Shown here: in pieces, positions 30,569-38,412 of the stretch
Numbering within the stretch: position 1 is the first letter of the stretch
Layout: the number at the start of each line of letters is the position of its first letter
DNA from: Actinocorallia populi
GTDB lineage: Bacteria; Actinomycetota; Actinomycetes; Streptosporangiales; Streptosporangiaceae
Length of the DNA stretch: 64,000 nt
NCBI RefSeq assembly: GCF_002995495.1
Contig: NZ_PVZV01000010.1
Coordinates: forward strand, 233,924 to 297,923
Direction: 5' to 3'
Notes under the pieces: model-generated
The model's database searches: none
Told to the model about the DNA's origin: nothing
What the model saw: the letters and a program-made list of their open reading frames with translations, nothing else
Made by a program: the position numbers and the translations under genes

Positions 30569-31221
30569 GCTACACCGGCGACGTCACCGTCGGCGGACCC
30601 GCCGACACCCGAGAGGTCCTGCCCGGACTGGTACTGCGCAAGCTGGCGGTCGGCCCGTACGACAACAACGCCTACCTGCTGCACGACCGGGAGTCGGGCG
30701 ACCAGATCCTCATCGACGCCGCGGCCGAGCCGGCCCGGCTGCTGGAGCTGGTCGGCGACCGGCCCCTGTCCCGGGTCGTCACCACCCACCGCCACCAGGA
30801 CCACTGGCAGGCGCTGGAGGACGTGGTCCGCGAGACCGGAGCCGCGACCCTGGCCCACCCCCACGACGCCGAGCCCCTGCCCGTCCCCGTCACCACCCCG
30901 GTCGAGCACGGCGACGTCATCCCCCTGGGCGCCCACCGCCTGGAGGTCATCCACCTGCGCGGCCACACCCCCGGCAGCATCGCGCTCCTCCTGCGGGCCC
31001 CCGACCGCCCGCACCTCTTCACCGGCGACAGCCTCTTCCCCGGCGGAGTGGGCAACACCTGGGGCGACTCCGCCCTCTTCGAGCAGCTCCTCGCCGACGT
31101 CACCGAGCGCGTCTTCGACCGCCTCCCCGACAACACCTGGTTCTATCCGGGCCACGGCCGGGACTCCACCCTCGGCCAGGAGCGCCCCGCCGTCCCCTCC
31201 TGGCGCGAACGCGGCTGGTGA
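30565..31221 (+). CDS. Metallo-beta-lactamase-fold hydrolase (glyoxalase II-like)
   Basis: 218 residues. Zinc ligands are in TTHRHQDHW, a His in RGHTPGS, an Asp in TGDSLFPGG and a final His in YPGHGRDS. The first motif is HRHQDH, close to the usual HxHxDH. Proteins of this type hydrolyse thioesters such as S-lactoyl or other thiol conjugates. The GTG start overlaps the previous stop (GTGA), so it is expressed with the mycothiol-dependent protein, which supports a mycothiol-linked detoxification role (inference). Convergent with the SDR gene. Confidence 0.9.
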   Translation: MSYTGDVTVGGPADTREVLPGLVLRKLAVGPYDNNAYLLHDRESGDQILIDAAAEPARLLELVGDRPLSRVVTTHRHQDHWQALEDVVRETGAATLAHPHDAEPLPVPVTTPVEHGDVIPLGAHRLEVIHLRGHTPGSIALLLRAPDRPHLFTGDSLFPGGVGNTWGDSALFEQLLADVTERVFDRLPDNTWFYPGHGRDSTLGQERPAVPSWRERGW

Positions 31222-31310
31222 CCGGCGGGACCGTTCACCGCCGACCGCGGTCTTCGCTCCCGGCGCCGTGGCATCCGGTCGACGGGACGCCCTTTCCGCC
31301 GGGATAGCGC

Positions 31311-31348
31311 GTTCAAAATTTGTATAAAAACTATTTATCGCGTTAAAG
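31311..31348. other. AT-rich island in a convergent spacer
   Basis: The 231-base spacer between the metallo-hydrolase and SDR stops is ordinary GC-rich DNA apart from this 38-base AT-rich run (TTCAAAATTTGTATAAAAAC and on). No gene or clear hairpin is seen. It may be a transcription end region or a nucleoid-protein site. Confidence 0.3.
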
Positions 31349-31452
31349 CGCTCGGCCCCTCGGCGCGCACCGCCTTCCCGTCCGGCTCGCATATCGAATA
31401 TCCCGGACGGGAGTGCGGAGGCGGCGGTTCTCCGCGCCGTTCCGGCCGGCGG

Positions 31453-32382
31453 TCAAACGGTCAGGGAGCGTGCGGGGAAGGACGGCCTGACGCCCGTCAG
31501 CGCCTCGGACTTCAGCCACAGGTCGCGGGCGAGGGCGTGGTCGCGCGCCGCCTTGGGCAGCGGCGCCGGGCGGGGCGTCCCGCGCCGTCCCAGCAGGCCC
31601 GAGGCGGCGTAGAAACCGCCGGGCACCACGTCGGAGGAGGTCGCCCCGTACAGGATGACGGAGGCGGCGTCCTGGGTGGAGCGGCCCAGCAGCCGGTCCA
31701 GCCGGTGGCCCAGGCCGCGGACCGGGGCGGGGCTGTGCCGGTACAGGCCGGTGGAGGCGCTGCCCGGGTTGACCGCCACGCTGGTCAGCGCCCTGGTCGC
31801 CCGGCGCTGGAGCTCCAGCGCGAACAGCAGGACCGCCATCTTGGACTTGGCGTAGGCGGTCAGGGGCCGGTAGTTGCGTTCGCTCATCAGGTCGGCGAGG
31901 TCCAGGGCGGGCACCTTGGCGGTGAGCGAGCACACCGTGACCACCCGGGGGGCGGGCGCCCGCAGCAGCAGGGGCACCAGGCGTCCGGTCAGCGCGAAGT
32001 GCCCGAGGTGGTTGGTGGCCATGGTCAGCTCGAAGCCGTCCTCGGTGAGGGTGCGGCGCGGGATGTACAGCACCGCCGCGTTGTTCACCAGCAGGTCCAG
32101 CGGGCGCCCCTGGTCGGCGAGGCGGCCGGCGAAGTCCGCGACCGAGGCCAGCGAGGCCAGGTCGAGGCGCTCGCCGCGGACCGGCGCGCCGGGGTGGCGG
32201 TCGTGGATCCGCTCGGCGGCGATCCGCAGCCGTTCGGGGTCGCGCCCCGCGAGGACCACCTCGGCCCCCGCCCCGGCCAGGCCCGTCGCGGTGGCCAGCC
32301 CCAGCCCCCCGCTGCCGCCGGTCACCACCGCCAACTTACCTGACATATCCGATATGTCATTTTGCGTCCAATGGTGCGCCAC
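31453..32382 (-). CDS. Short-chain dehydrogenase/reductase
   Basis: 309 residues. The NAD(P)-binding loop is VVTGGSGGLG, the structural motif VNNAAVL. The catalytic Tyr-Lys is in NYRPLTAYAKSKMAV. The substrate is unknown; the family includes retinol dehydrogenase-like proteins of actinomycetes. The GTG at 32382 is chosen because the resulting N-terminus WTQNDISDMSG matches the W-T-x-x-D-I-x-D-x-S-G opening of that group; the ATG at 32346 would remove it. A 19-bp palindrome lies inside codons 9-14, so the gene may be repressed by a protein bound just past its start. Confidence 0.9.
   Translation of the reverse strand: MAHHWTQNDISDMSGKLAVVTGGSGGLGLATATGLAGAGAEVVLAGRDPERLRIAAERIHDRHPGAPVRGERLDLASLASVADFAGRLADQGRPLDLLVNNAAVLYIPRRTLTEDGFELTMATNHLGHFALTGRLVPLLLRAPAPRVVTVCSLTAKVPALDLADLMSERNYRPLTAYAKSKMAVLLFALELQRRATRALTSVAVNPGSASTGLYRHSPAPVRGLGHRLDRLLGRSTQDAASVILYGATSSDVVPGGFYAASGLLGRRGTPRPAPLPKAARDHALARDLWLKSEALTGVRPSFPARSLTV
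32341..32359. promoter_or_regulatory. 19-bp perfect palindrome overlapping the SDR 5' end
   Basis: TGACATATC-C-GATATGTCA: perfect 9-bp arms around one base. It lies within the first codons of the SDR gene and forces codons rare in this genome, such as ATA. The ACAT...ATGT/GATAT pattern recalls operators of PadR- or TetR-type repressors; no such gene adjoins. Confidence 0.6.
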
Positions 32383-32522
32383 AGATCCCCCGATCTCCGG
32401 TCGATATCTCTATTGATTACCTTCTATGTCCGTTTCTATGCGATTCCCTACGGGGAACGACGGGGGGCGTCTCGGCGTTGCACCGGAGGACGTGATGAGG
32501 ACCATCACGGAAGAAGGGAGAC

Positions 32523-33095
32523 ATGCCGGAGCAACGGGATCTGGTTTTTCCGCCGGGTTCGCTGGTCTTGGTCGCCGGGCTTCCCGGTGCCGGCAAGAGC
32601 ACGCTGCTGCGCCGCCTGTACGGGCTGACCGACACCGAGACCGAGCCCGTCCCCGCCGGCGGCGCGGTGGTGATCGACTCCACCCAGGCCCGCAACTGGT
32701 GGTCCCCCTACCTCCGGCCGCTGCCGCCCCGCGGCCGCATCCCCTTCGTCTACGCCACCCACGTGTGGCGGATCGGCAAGGCGCTGACGGACGGCCGGTC
32801 GGTGGTCGCCCACACCCGGGGCACCTGGCCCCACCTGCTGTACGGCTTCGGCTGGCTGGCCCGCAGGAGCGGGGCGGGGCTGCACCTGGTGCTGCTGGAC
32901 GTCCCGCCGGCCCTGGCCCGCGCGGGGCAGCACGAGCGCGGCAGGGTGCTGACGGGACCGGTGTTCGCGCGGCACGTGCGGCGCTGGCGCAAGCTCGTCC
33001 GGCGCGCGCACGCGGGTTCGCTGCCGCCGGTCGCCTCGGTCACCGTGCTGCACCGGGAGGACGCCGACCAGGTGCGGGACATCAAGTTCGGCTGA
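32523..33095 (+). CDS. P-loop ATPase/kinase-like protein
   Basis: 190 residues. The Walker A motif GLPGAGKST lies near residue 19, with a likely Walker B Asp in AVVIDSTQAR and basic residues in ATHVWRIGKAL. The size and motif suggest an AAA_33/zeta-toxin-like small kinase; the rest (ARNWWSPYLRPLPPRGRIPF) is a group signature I have seen in actinomycete AAA proteins but cannot assign to a reaction. The ATG follows GAAGGGAG. Upstream is an AT-rich divergent promoter region shared with the SDR gene. No antitoxin-like partner precedes it. Confidence 0.8.
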   Translation: MPEQRDLVFPPGSLVLVAGLPGAGKSTLLRRLYGLTDTETEPVPAGGAVVIDSTQARNWWSPYLRPLPPRGRIPFVYATHVWRIGKALTDGRSVVAHTRGTWPHLLYGFGWLARRSGAGLHLVLLDVPPALARAGQHERGRVLTGPVFARHVRRWRKLVRRAHAGSLPPVASVTVLHREDADQVRDIKFG

Positions 33096-33124
33096 CCGGG
33101 ACCCCTCTCGCCACGGCGGCCCGC

Positions 33125-33143
33125 TTATGTTTGACTGGGTCAA
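33125..33143 (+). promoter_or_regulatory. Autoregulatory site of the MarR-GNAT gene
   Basis: TTATGT (33125-33130, -10-like) is followed at once by TTGAC-TGG-GTCAA (33131-33143), whose last base is the A of the start codon. The geometry suits a repressor that blocks its own nearly leaderless promoter. Confidence 0.4.
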
Positions 33144-34057
33144 TGAATAATGAGATCGAGGTGGTCAGGACCTTCAACCGCGACTACACCCGGCTGCTGG
33201 GCGTGCTCGACGAGGGGCTGCTGGACAGCCCCTACTCGCTGACCGAGGCCCGGCTGCTGTTCGAGCTGTCGGGCGGCGGGGACCTGGCGACCCTCGGGCT
33301 GCGCGAGTCCCTGGGCCTGGACCCGGGATACCTGAGCCGGCTGCTGGCCCGGCTGGAGGCCGACGGGCTGGTCGTCCGCTCCCGTTCCGGCGCGGACCTG
33401 CGCCGCCAGCTCGTCCGGCTGACCCCGCGCGGCCGGGAGGTCTTCGCCGGCCTGGACACCCGCTCGGCGGCCCAGGTGGAGGGGCTGCTCGAGGGCCTGC
33501 CCGCCGACCGGCGCCACCGGCTGGTGCGGGCGATGGACGCCGTGCGGAGGATCCTCGCGGGCGCCCCCGCCGCTCCCTTCGACCTGCGCCCCCTGCGGCC
33601 GGGGGACCTGGGATGGGTCGTCTGGCGGCACGGGGTCTTCTACGCCGAGGAGCGGGGCTGGGACGCCACCTACGAGGCGCTCGTCGCCCGGGTCGCCGCG
33701 GGGTACGGCGAGCACCACGACCCCGCACGGGAGAACGCCTGGATCGCCGAGATCGACGGGGAGCCGGTGGGCAGCGTCTTCTGCGTGCGGGCCGACCGGC
33801 CGGGGGACGTCGCCCAGCTGCGGCTGCTGCTGGTCGAGCCCCAGGCCCGCGGCCTCGGGCTGGGGCAGCGGCTGGTGGACGAGTGCCTGGCCTTCGCCAG
33901 GGCGGCGGGCTACCGGGAGATGGTCCTGTGGACGGTCGCCGGACTGGCCGCCTCCCGCCACCTGTACGTGAAGGCGGGGTTCGAGCTGGAGTCCGAGCAG
34001 GCCGAGGAGCGGTTCGGCGACGCGATCACCGCCCAGTGGTGGCGGCTCCGGCTCTGA
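33143..34057 (+). CDS. MarR-type regulator fused to GNAT acetyltransferase
   Basis: 304 residues. The N-terminal winged helix (about 1-140) has YLSRLLARLEADGLVVRSRSG, the MarR recognition and wing region. The C-terminal GNAT domain (about 148-304) has the acetyl-CoA loop LVEPQARGLGLGQRLVDECL and a C-terminal YVKAGFELESEQ. Such fusions are known in bacteria (PF01047 plus PF00583). The domain may acetylate a small molecule or sense acetyl-CoA. The ATG overlaps an inverted repeat TTGAC-TGG-GTCAA (33131-33143), and a TTATGT box 12 bases upstream suggests an almost leaderless, self-repressed transcript. Confidence 0.9.
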   Translation: MNNEIEVVRTFNRDYTRLLGVLDEGLLDSPYSLTEARLLFELSGGGDLATLGLRESLGLDPGYLSRLLARLEADGLVVRSRSGADLRRQLVRLTPRGREVFAGLDTRSAAQVEGLLEGLPADRRHRLVRAMDAVRRILAGAPAAPFDLRPLRPGDLGWVVWRHGVFYAEERGWDATYEALVARVAAGYGEHHDPARENAWIAEIDGEPVGSVFCVRADRPGDVAQLRLLLVEPQARGLGLGQRLVDECLAFARAAGYREMVLWTVAGLAASRHLYVKAGFELESEQAEERFGDAITAQWWRLRL

Positions 34058-34144
34058 TCACCCGCCTTTACCCACCACGCCGGGTCCGCGTCCAGCGAAG
34101 TAAGGCCGATCTTTCCTCCGGGCAAGGGAGATGTCACCGGTCCG

Positions 34145-34170
34145 CCTGATTGACCGGACGGTCAATCAGG
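34145..34170. promoter_or_regulatory. TetR-type operator, perfect 11-bp arms
   Basis: CCTGATTGACC (34145-34155) and GGTCAATCAGG (34160-34170) around GGAC. The core TTGACCGGACGGTCAA is a classic TetR-family operator layout. It lies 49 bases upstream of the membrane protein gene that precedes a TetR gene in the same direction, so autoregulation is likely. Confidence 0.7.
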
Positions 34171-34218
34171 CGCACTTTCGAGGCAGGACGAAGAAGTCCA
34201 ACCCTCCGGAGGTGGCGG

Positions 34219-34554
34219 ATGTCCCTGAAGTTCTCCTACGAAGCCGCGGTGGCCTTCCTGGCCGGACTCGCGGCCCTGCTCGCGCCGGACCTGTGGGCCG
34301 ACGGCGCCGGACGCACCCCCCTGATGGTGCTCGGCGTGCTGCTGGCGCTGGCCGGCCTGTACGGGCTGCTCGGCGCGCCGGGCCCCGGCGCGTGGACCGG
34401 GGCGGCGTTCGCCGCGCTCCTGTTCACCGCCCCCTGGGCCTGGCAGTTCACCGGTCAGGACGGTGCGGCCTGGACGGCATGGATCGCGGGCGGCGCGGCG
34501 GTTATCGTCGCCTTGTACGCCGTGTACACCGCGTCCCGGACCCGCGAGGCCTGA
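34219..34554 (+). CDS. Small SPW-repeat-like membrane protein
   Basis: 111 residues with four hydrophobic segments arranged as two pairs. The segment FTAPWAWQFTGQDGAAWTAW resembles the SPW repeat (Ser-Pro-Trp...Ala-Trp-Asn-Ala-Trp) of small bacterial membrane proteins, with the Ser replaced by Ala. The ATG at 34219 follows GGAGGTGG; an open frame begins earlier at 34150 within the operator and is not translated by this reading. It is probably co-transcribed with the downstream TetR gene and may be its main target. Function unknown. Confidence 0.75.
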   Translation: MSLKFSYEAAVAFLAGLAALLAPDLWADGAGRTPLMVLGVLLALAGLYGLLGAPGPGAWTGAAFAALLFTAPWAWQFTGQDGAAWTAWIAGGAAVIVALYAVYTASRTREA

Positions 34555-34645
34555 TCCTCCCGGCCCGTCCGCGCGGCCGACGCGATCGAGGTGGTCCCCG
34601 GCACCCCCGGTGTCCGGGGACCACGCCCGTTCGGGGGGAACGACG

Positions 34646-35182
34646 ATGAGCGACTCACGCACCCGCATCCTCGACGCCGCCGAGGCGCTGTTCGCCGAGA
34701 CCGGCTACGAGGCGACGTCCACCGCCCGCATAGCCCTGGCCGCCGAGGTCCCCAAGGGCCTGGTCTTCCACTACTTCCCGCAGAAGATGGACGTCCTGCT
34801 CACCCTGATCGACGAACGCACCGAGATCGAGGAGCCGCCCGAGGAGCCCCTGCCCCCCGACCCGGCGGGCGCCCTGCGCCGCCTGGCCTCCCGCCTCCCG
34901 CTCCGCGCCTCCCCCAGCATGCGCCGCATCCTCTTCCGCGAGGCCGACACCCACCGCACCGCCCGCGACCGCCTCACCGCCCTCAACCGCGAACTCGTCC
35001 GCCGCGCCCGCCGCGCCCTCGAACTCACCCTCCCCGGCACCCGCGGCGACGCCGCCCGCCTCGAGATCGCCGCCGCCACCTTCGCCACCGTCCTGCTCTA
35101 CCAGGAGAACCTCTTCCACCTCACCGGCGACCGCATCGACCCCGACGCCCTGGCCGACCTCATCACCCGTGCCCTCACCTGA
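34646..35182 (+). CDS. TetR-family transcriptional regulator
   Basis: 178 residues. The helix-turn-helix is at about 5-52, with STARIALAAEVPKGLVFHYFPQK. The ligand domain is short and rich in Arg and Leu, with no recognised ligand signature. The ATG lies eight bases after a GGGGGGAA ribosome site. It follows the membrane protein by 91 bases on the same strand; the operator at 34145-34170 lies in front of both. This suggests a two-gene self-repressed unit. Confidence 0.92.
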   Translation: MSDSRTRILDAAEALFAETGYEATSTARIALAAEVPKGLVFHYFPQKMDVLLTLIDERTEIEEPPEEPLPPDPAGALRRLASRLPLRASPSMRRILFREADTHRTARDRLTALNRELVRRARRALELTLPGTRGDAARLEIAAATFATVLLYQENLFHLTGDRIDPDALADLITRALT

Positions 35183-35211
35183 CACCTGCCCGAAAGCGAC
35201 ACCGCGGCGAG

Positions 35212-35440
35212 GCGAGGATCGGCTCCCGCCAAGACGCCCTCGGACACCGGCCGAGCACCACGACGAAGCGAGGGCCGGTTCGCCGTTCACTGCCCGGAAG
35301 CCCGCCAAGACGCCCCCGATCACGGGTCGAGCGCCCACTGCGAAGCAAGGACCTGCTTACCGGCTCCCGCCCAGAAGCCCCAGGGCACAGGCCGAGCACC
35401 CGCAGCGAGGCGCAGGTCGCCTGGCCCGGCGGCGAACGCC
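35212..35440. repeat. Degenerate tandem repeat, three imperfect 56-77 bp units
   Basis: Units begin GCGAGG at 35212 and 35268, GCAAGG at 35345 and GCGAGG again at 35405. Each carries versions of CCGGCTCCCGCC, AAGACGCCC and GGCCGAGCACC, with deletions that explain the different lengths. They fill the 321-base gap between the TetR gene and the convergent VWA operon. No gene is seen in the gap. Confidence 0.6.
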
Positions 35441-35503
35441 GCAGTGGGGCCGGGCCGGTCGTCGTCTTCGCGGGAGCTCGCGGGGTGTGCCTCCGGGGCG
35501 GGG

Positions 35504-36874
35504 TCAGGCGAGGAGTTCGATGAAGTCGGCCAGTTGGGTGAGGTTGCGGCACTCGTGCATGTCGATGACCTCGCCGTAGGCCGAGGCGGCGGAGTCGCCG
35601 GTGTCCCAGTCGCGGGTGGGCTCGGGGTTGAGCCAGTAGGCGTGGCGGGCGGTGCGGGCCATGCCGCGGACGAGGGGCAGGGAGAGCGGGCCGTAGTTGG
35701 AGCGGGCGTCGCCGAGGATCAGCAGGGCCGTCTTGGAGGTGATCGCGTCGGGGTACTTCTCGTCGAAGGTCTTGAAGGCGTGGCCGTAGTTGCTGCGGCC
35801 GGTCAGCCAGACGAGGTCGGCCTCGCGGGCCATGCGGGTCATGGCGTCCACGACGTCGGCGCCGGGCTGGAAGAACCTGGTGATCTCGTCGGTGGCGTCG
35901 ATGAAGGCGAAGGCGCGGACCTTGGTGAACTGCTCGCGCAGCGCGAAGGTCAGCAGCAGGGTGAAGTGCGCGAACGCCTGGCAGGAGTCGCTGGCGTCGC
36001 ACAGGACGACCAGTTCGGGCTTGTGCGGCCGCCGCGGCTTGAAGTGGGTGTTCAGCGGGACCCCGCCGGTCGACAGGGAGGCGCGGACGGTGCGGCGGAA
36101 GTCCAGCCGGCCCCGGTCGCCGTGCCGGTTGCGCTGCACGAGGCGGGCGGCGAGCCGGCGGGCCAGGGGGTGCACCTCGCGGCGCAGCGCGGCCAGGTCG
36201 GCGCGGCTCGCCCGGCCGAAGTCGAGCTGCTCCAGCGGCGGCCGGGCGGTGGCCCGGGACGTGCGCTCCACCCCGGTGTCCTCGGCGATCCGGCGGCGCA
36301 CCTCGGTCGCCACCGCCTGCTCGAACCCGGTGATCCGGGTGCGGAACGTCTGCCGCGCGGCCTTCTCCTCCAGACCGCCGCGCTCGCTGAGCACGGACTG
36401 CAGCAGCCTCGCCATCAGGGTGTCGGCCGACATGGCCCGCACCACCGGTGACGACAACCACGACTGGCCGCCCCTGGTGCGCCCGAACCGGCCGACGGCC
36501 GTGCGCGCGAACCGCCGGACGCCCGCCTCGTCGCCGTTCAGCAGCAGGTCGAACAGCTCATCCCGCAACCGCTGGACCTCCGGGTCCAGCGCGGGCGGCG
36601 TCGCGGGGCGGTCCTCGTCGGGGTCACGGTCGGTGTTGCCCTCCCCCGCGCCCAGCGCCGCCGGGAACCACAGGTCGAACAGCACGTCGAACTGCGGCCG
36701 GTGCGTCGGCCGCTTCACCAGCGTCGCCGCGTAGACGGCCCGCAGCGTCTCCCGCTCCAGCAGGTCGATGTGCCGCAACGACCGCGCCGCGTCCAGCCCC
36801 TCGGCCGGCGACACCGGCAGCCCGGCCTCCCGCAGCGCCTGCACGAAGCCGGTGTGCCGGTCGACCAGCCCCAT
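35504..36874 (-). CDS. VWA-domain (CoxE-like) protein
   Basis: 456 residues. The C-terminal von Willebrand factor A-like domain (about 255-450) has KPELVVLCDASDSCQAFAHF, a modified MIDAS in which Asp-Ala-Ser-Asp-Ser stands for DxSxS, then LTGRSNYGHAF and LLILGDARSNYG. The N-terminal part is mostly helical and includes an Arg-rich region. The family (CoxE/YehP-type) works with MoxR ATPases in assembling or remodelling metal enzymes. The ATG shares one base with the MoxR stop (TGATG), so they are co-translated. Which complex it serves is unknown. Confidence 0.88.
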   Translation of the reverse strand: MGLVDRHTGFVQALREAGLPVSPAEGLDAARSLRHIDLLERETLRAVYAATLVKRPTHRPQFDVLFDLWFPAALGAGEGNTDRDPDEDRPATPPALDPEVQRLRDELFDLLLNGDEAGVRRFARTAVGRFGRTRGGQSWLSSPVVRAMSADTLMARLLQSVLSERGGLEEKAARQTFRTRITGFEQAVATEVRRRIAEDTGVERTSRATARPPLEQLDFGRASRADLAALRREVHPLARRLAARLVQRNRHGDRGRLDFRRTVRASLSTGGVPLNTHFKPRRPHKPELVVLCDASDSCQAFAHFTLLLTFALREQFTKVRAFAFIDATDEITRFFQPGADVVDAMTRMAREADLVWLTGRSNYGHAFKTFDEKYPDAITSKTALLILGDARSNYGPLSLPLVRGMARTARHAYWLNPEPTRDWDTGDSAASAYGEVIDMHECRNLTQLADFIELLA

Positions 36875-37737
36875 CAGCGGCCGTCCAGGTGGAGCTCCTT
36901 GACGGCCCTCTGCTGGTCGGCGACGTGCTTGAGCACCACGCCGAGGGTGGCGCGCACGGTGCCCTCGTCCAGGGTGTCGCGGCCCAGCGCCAGCAGGGTG
37001 CGGGCCCAGTCGATCGTCTCGGCGATGGACGGCGGCTTCTTGACCTCCAGGGAGCGCAGCGTGCCGACGACCTTGACGAGCTGCTCGGCGAGCCCGGCCT
37101 CCAGGTCGGGGACGCGCGACAGGACGATGTCGCGCTCCCGCTCCAGCGTCGGGTACTCCAGGTGCAGGTAGAGGCAGCGGCGTTTGAGCGCCTCCGACAG
37201 CTCGCGCGCCGCGTTGGACGTCAGGACGACGAACGGGCGGTGCACGGCGGTGATCGTGCCGAGTTCCGGGATGGTCACCTGGAAGTCCGACAGCACCTCC
37301 AGCAGCAGCCCCTCCACCTCGACGTCGGCCTTGTCGGTCTCGTCGATGAGCAGGACCGTCGGCCCCTCCCGGCGGATGGCCGCCAGCAGCGGCCGCTCCA
37401 GCAGGAACTCGTCGGTGAAGATGTCGTCGTGGGTGGACTCCCAGGAGGCGTCGCCCGCCGCCTGGATGCGCAGCAGCTGCTTCTTGTAGTTCCACTCGTA
37501 CAGGGCGCGGGCCTCGTCGAGGCCCTCATAGCACTGCAGGCGGATGAGCTCGGCCCCCGTGGCGGCGGCGACGGCCTTGGCGAGCTCGGTCTTGCCGACG
37601 CCCGCGGGCCCCTCCAGCAGCAGGGGCTTGCCGAGGGCGTCGGCGAGGAAGACCGTGGTGGCGATGGCCGAATCCGCGAGGTATCCGGTGGTGGCCAGCG
37701 CCCCGGCGGTCTGCTCCGGGGAGGTGAAGAGCGTCAT
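36874..37737 (-). CDS. MoxR-family AAA+ ATPase
   Basis: 287 residues. Walker A is GPAGVGKTE near residue 44, Walker B VLLIDETDKAD near 126, sensor 1 VVLTSNAARELSEALKRR. The segment around residue 70 (QCYEGLDEARALYEWNYKKQL) is the MoxR/CoxD-specific loop. This chaperone-like ATPase acts with the VWA protein encoded next to it. The ATG overlaps the upstream lipoprotein stop (ATGA). It runs lipoprotein-MoxR-VWA, a compact operon of three. Confidence 0.92.
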   Translation of the reverse strand: MTLFTSPEQTAGALATTGYLADSAIATTVFLADALGKPLLLEGPAGVGKTELAKAVAAATGAELIRLQCYEGLDEARALYEWNYKKQLLRIQAAGDASWESTHDDIFTDEFLLERPLLAAIRREGPTVLLIDETDKADVEVEGLLLEVLSDFQVTIPELGTITAVHRPFVVLTSNAARELSEALKRRCLYLHLEYPTLERERDIVLSRVPDLEAGLAEQLVKVVGTLRSLEVKKPPSIAETIDWARTLLALGRDTLDEGTVRATLGVVLKHVADQQRAVKELHLDGR

Positions 37738-38249
37738 GTGGTCGGTTTCTTTGTGGTGTCCGCCGCGGCGGGCTTCTTGACCTTCTTGTACACCTGGGCG
37801 TTGGCGGCGAAGGTGATCTCGTCGCCGCCGGCGTTCAGCTCGATCTGCCAGTAGGCCGCGCCGGGGTCGGTGCCCTGCCAGGAGAGCCGGTAGATCTTCT
37901 TTCCGGCGGGGATGACGGTGCCGGCCCACAGCTCCTTGCCGGAGGCGACCAGCTTGCCCGACCCGTCGGCGGTGAAGACGAAGTGCTCCTTGGCCGGGGT
38001 GTCGCCCTGCCAGGTGCCGACCAGCGCCTTGACCTGGTTGGGCTTGGGGGTCGGCGCGGGCTTGCCGCTCTCGGTGGGTTCGGCCAGCGGGGCGCCGCTC
38101 TTGGGCGCCAGGCCCGGGGCGTCGGAGTCCTGGGCGGCGGGCTGGGAGGCCTCGGCGGACGCGGACGTCTCGGGCTCGGGGTTCTCACTCCCCCCGCCGC
38201 AGGCGGTGAGGGCCAGCATTCCGGCGAGGACGAGAGCGAGGGGTTTCAC
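37734..38249 (-). CDS. Lipoprotein with C-terminal beta domain
   Basis: 171 residues. A short lipoprotein signal (KPLALVLAGMLALTACGGG; lipobox LTAC) predicts acylation and outer-face anchoring. A Pro/Ala/Ser-rich linker (about 25-75) leads to a domain of about 85 residues (LVGTWQGDTPAKEHFVFTA onward) with alternating hydrophobic strands that resembles a small lipocalin- or META-like barrel. The GTG at 38249 follows GGAGG; a frame running to 38330 starts upstream of the ribosome site. It is coupled to MoxR, an unusual partner for a lipoprotein. Confidence 0.82.
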   Translation of the reverse strand: MKPLALVLAGMLALTACGGGSENPEPETSASAEASQPAAQDSDAPGLAPKSGAPLAEPTESGKPAPTPKPNQVKALVGTWQGDTPAKEHFVFTADGSGKLVASGKELWAGTVIPAGKKIYRLSWQGTDPGAAYWQIELNAGGDEITFAANAQVYKKVKKPAAADTTKKPTT

Positions 38250-38369
38250 GGGGCCTCCGGGTGGGACTGTGGGGGGCGTCGGGTCCGGGCGTGAAGTGTA
38301 CCCATCGGTAGAGGCCACGTCATGATCCACTGCCTTTTCGCCGCGGGACCGTGCCCGGACCCGCGGCGG

Positions 38370-38403
38370 CCGGCTCCGCGCCCCGTTCGGGGCGCGGAGC
38401 CGG
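38370..38403 (-). terminator. Perfect 15-bp hairpin after the acyl-CoA dehydrogenase gene
   Basis: CCGGCTCCGCGCCCC (38370-38384) and its complement (38389-38403) with a GTTC loop, nine bases past the stop on the minus strand. It separates this gene from the lipoprotein operon. Confidence 0.8.
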
Positions 38404-38412
38404 GCACGCGGC

